DNA of 7,112 bases from JAEMQF01 sp031419715. GTDB lineage: Bacteria; Pseudomonadota; Gammaproteobacteria; Burkholderiales; Burkholderiaceae_C. The translations under genes were made by a program, and so were the position numbers. The first letter of the stretch is position 1. Every line of letters begins with the position of its first letter. Below, in pieces: positions 4,700-7,112 of the stretch. The notes under the pieces are model-generated. The model saw nothing but the letters and a program-made list of their open reading frames with translations, was not told where the DNA came from and searched no databases. The stretch is from positions 1-7,112 of the forward strand of contig JANOLJ010000356.1 in the NCBI GenBank assembly GCA_031419715.1. The letters run 5' to 3'.

Positions 4700-7112
4700 A
4701 TGAAAGCCTCTGAAATCCGCCGCCAGTTCCTCGAATTCTTCGAATCCAAGGGCCACACGATCGTCGCCTCCAGCCCGGTGATCCCCGGCGACGACCCGAC
4801 GCTGCTGTTCACGAACGCTGGCATGAACCAGTTCAAGGACGTGTTCCTCGGCTTCGACAAGCGGCCCTACAACCGCGCGGTCACGTCGCAGAAGTGCATC
4901 CGCGCCGGAGGCAAGCACAACGACCTGGAGAACGTGGGCTACACGGCGCGCCACCACACGTTTTTCGAGATGCTCGGCAACTTCTCGTTCGGCGACTACT
5001 TCAAGCGCGATGCGATCGCTTATGCGTGGGAACTGCTGACCCAGGTCTACAAGCTGCCGGCGGACAAGCTCTGGGTCACGGTGTATGCCGAAGACGACGA
5101 GGCCTACGACATTTGGAACAACAACATCGGCGTGCCGGCCGAGCGCATCGTGCGCATCGGTGACAACAAAGGCGGGCGCTATGCGTCGGACAACTTCTGG
5201 ATGATGGGCGACACGGGGCCGTGCGGGCCGTGCACCGAAATCTTCTATGACCACGGGCCCGAGGTGGCGGGCGGGCCTCCGGGCAGCGCGACCGAGGACG
5301 GCGACCGCTACATCGAGATCTGGAACAACGTATTCATGCAGTTCAACCGCGATGAAGCGGGCGTGATGCACAAGCTGCCCAAGCCGAGTGTGGACACCGG
5401 CATGGGGCTGGAGCGCTTGACCGCGGTGTTGCAGCATGTGCACAGCAACTATGAGATCGATACCTTCGTCACCTTGCTCGCGGCGGCGAAGGCGGCCGTC
5501 GATGCCGCGGGGGCGGGCAACGCCGACCCGGACGCGCCGTCGCTCAAGGTGATCGCCGACCACATCCGCGCCTGCGCCTTCACCATCGCCGACGGTGTGA
5601 TCCCGGGCAATGAAGGGCGCGGTTATGTGCTGCGCCGCATTGCGCGACGCGCCATCCGTCATGGCTACAAGCTGGGGGCGAGGAAGCCCTTCTTCTACAC
5701 GCTCGTGAGTGCGCTCGCCGGGGAGATGGGCGAGGCCTATCCCGAACTGCGGCGCGAACGCGCGCGCATCACGGAGGTGCTGAAGCAGGAAGAAGAGCGC
5801 TTCTTCCAGACGATCGCCAATGGCATGGAGATCCTCGAAGCCAAGCTTTCCGAGATGGTGCCTCCTGCATGGCCCAACCCGAACCTCTATCCTGGCACGC
5901 GGGTGCTGGACGGCGAGACTGCCTTCAAGCTGCACGACACCTACGGCTTCCCGCTCGACCTCACGGCCGACGTGTGCCGCGAGCGCGGCGTGAAGGTCGA
6001 CGCCGCGGGTTTCGAGGTGGCGATGAACCGCCAGCGCGAACAGGCGCGCGCCGCGGGCAAGTTCAAGATGGCGCAGGGCCTGGAATATGACGGCGTGGCC
6101 ACCGCCTTTCACGGCTATGAACACCTCGTGTGCGAGCACAGCAAGGTGACGGCGCTCTACATCGACGGCACGCCGGTAGCGCGCGCGCGCGCCGGAGACG
6201 ACGTGGTGATCGTGCTCGACCACACGCCGTTTTACGCGGAGTCTGGCGGCCAGGTGGGAGACATCGGCGAGCTGCGCAATGCGCGCTCGCGCATCGTGAT
6301 CGAGGACACCGTCAAGGTGCAGGCCAGCGTGGTGGGCCACACCGGCCGCATCGTCGAGGGCGAGGTCGAAGTCGGCGACGTCTTCGTCGCGCGCGTTGAC
6401 GCCGAGCAACGCGTCAAGACGATGCGCAATCACAGCGTCACGCACCTGATGCACAAGGCGCTGCGCGAGGTGCTGGGTGCGCATGTGCAACAGAAGGGTT
6501 CGCTCGTCAACGCCGAGCGCACGCGCTTCGACTTCGCGCACAACGCGCCGGTCACGCCCGAGCAGATTGCCAAGGTCGAGCGCCTGGTGAACGCCGAGAT
6601 TTTGGCCAACGCGGCGACGCAGGCGCGAGTGATGAACATCGACGACGCGCAGAAGACCGGCGCGATGATGCTGTTCGGCGAGAAGTACGGCGACGAGGTG
6701 CGCGTGCTCGACATCGGCAGCAGCCGCGAGCTGTGCGGCGGCACGCATGTGGCGCGCAGCGGCGACATCGGCTTGTTCAAGATCGTCGCCGAGAGTGGTG
6801 TCGCGGCGGGCGTGCGGCGCGTCGAAGCGGTGAGTGGCGAGAACGCGCTGGCCTATCTTCAATCGCTGGAAAACATGGTGGGCGAGGTCGCGGCCAGCCT
6901 GCGCGCCGCGCCTGCGGAAGTGCCAGCGCGCCTGGGCCAGGTGCTCGAGCATGTGCGCTCGCTTGAGAAGGAACTCGCCGCCACGAAAGGCAAACTTGCC
7001 TCGGCGCATGGCGACGAGTTGCTCGCCGCCGCCGTGGACGTAAAGGGCCTGAAAGTACTGGCCGCGCAACTCGACGGCGCCGACGCGAAGACCTTGCGTG
7101 AAACGCTCGACA
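4700..7112 (+). CDS. alaS: Alanyl-tRNA synthetase, lacking its C-terminal end (cut by window edge)
   Basis: AlaRS charges tRNA-Ala with alanine in the cytoplasm and hydrolyses mischarged seryl- and glycyl-tRNA-Ala. The visible 804 codons compare with 876 residues in E. coli, so about 70 are missing at the right edge. In order: the class II catalytic core with KCIRAGGKHNDLENVG (65-80), RHHTFFEMLGNFSFGDYF (84-101), GDTGPCGPCTE (170-180) and motif 3 DTGMGLERL (232-240); the tRNA-recognition region with NEGRGYVLRRIARRAIRHG (304-322); the editing domain with AESGGQVGD (513-521); the zinc-binding HSVTH (H578, H582) with CGGTH (C679, H683); a helical linker near 715-770; and the start of the C-Ala domain. 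All catalytic and zinc ligands are present. The start ATG at 4700 gives the standard MKASEIRRQFLEFF N-terminus; GGGA 13 nt upstream is at best a weak ribosome binding site. It follows vapC by 10 nt, so no separate intergenic promoter exists. Confidence 0.98.
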   Translation, partial: MKASEIRRQFLEFFESKGHTIVASSPVIPGDDPTLLFTNAGMNQFKDVFLGFDKRPYNRAVTSQKCIRAGGKHNDLENVGYTARHHTFFEMLGNFSFGDYFKRDAIAYAWELLTQVYKLPADKLWVTVYAEDDEAYDIWNNNIGVPAERIVRIGDNKGGRYASDNFWMMGDTGPCGPCTEIFYDHGPEVAGGPPGSATEDGDRYIEIWNNVFMQFNRDEAGVMHKLPKPSVDTGMGLERLTAVLQHVHSNYEIDTFVTLLAAAKAAVDAAGAGNADPDAPSLKVIADHIRACAFTIADGVIPGNEGRGYVLRRIARRAIRHGYKLGARKPFFYTLVSALAGEMGEAYPELRRERARITEVLKQEEERFFQTIANGMEILEAKLSEMVPPAWPNPNLYPGTRVLDGETAFKLHDTYGFPLDLTADVCRERGVKVDAAGFEVAMNRQREQARAAGKFKMAQGLEYDGVATAFHGYEHLVCEHSKVTALYIDGTPVARARAGDDVVIVLDHTPFYAESGGQVGDIGELRNARSRIVIEDTVKVQASVVGHTGRIVEGEVEVGDVFVARVDAEQRVKTMRNHSVTHLMHKALREVLGAHVQQKGSLVNAERTRFDFAHNAPVTPEQIAKVERLVNAEILANAATQARVMNIDDAQKTGAMMLFGEKYGDEVRVLDIGSSRELCGGTHVARSGDIGLFKIVAESGVAAGVRRVEAVSGENALAYLQSLENMVGEVAASLRAAPAEVPARLGQVLEHVRSLEKELAATKGKLASAHGDELLAAAVDVKGLKVLAAQLDGADAKTLRETLD

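Noticed and set aside
4487..7069. Very long minus-strand open frame (860 codons) opposite alaS
   Set aside because: It is the antisense shadow of a GC-rich gene. It is rich in Ala, Arg, His and Val with no recognisable domain, and alaS is unmistakable on the plus strand.

Overview
The window is GC-rich, densely packed chromosomal DNA with housekeeping genes. The high GC, the gene content and the recurrent CTAGAATC-type -10 boxes suggest a betaproteobacterium of the Burkholderiales, perhaps Comamonadaceae. That placement is inference; no rRNA or other firm taxonomic marker is present.

Layout. (1) Minus strand, cut by the left edge: the N-terminal 158 codons of trmB, the tRNA (guanine-N7)-methyltransferase. 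(2) Plus strand: a tRNA-Gly with anticodon CCC at 527-600, divergent from trmB. (3) Minus strand, transcribed leftward from about 3861: gabD (succinate-semialdehyde dehydrogenase), then a secreted or membrane-anchored delta-60 repeat protein, then an SRAP-family (YedK/HMCES-like) protein. The gaps are 40 nt (or 25 nt with the GTG start) and 12 nt, so the three could be one transcription unit. The SRAP reading frame runs antisense into the tRNA gene and takes its stop codon from inside it. (4) Plus strand, divergent from gabD across a 131-nt regulatory gap: a type II toxin-antitoxin pair (Phd/YefM-type antitoxin and PIN-domain toxin), followed after 10 nt by alaS, which is cut by the right edge after 804 codons.

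How the parts relate. Four elements concern tRNA: charging (alaS), a tRNA gene, tRNA modification (trmB), and a PIN toxin whose family commonly cleaves tRNA or rRNA. The toxin-antitoxin pair sits directly upstream of alaS with no room for a separate alaS promoter outside vapC, so toxin-antitoxin and alaS transcription may be linked. GabD is a metabolic enzyme with no obvious tie to its neighbours. The SRAP protein is expected to cap abasic sites in single-stranded DNA. No insertion sequence, CRISPR array, phage gene or convincing factor-independent terminator was seen, and no stretch over 300 bases lacks a gene.

I do not see a clearly new system. The most notable points are the SRAP/tRNA antisense overlap, the toxin-antitoxin pair abutting alaS, and the delta-60 protein's unusual Trp-rich membrane tail.
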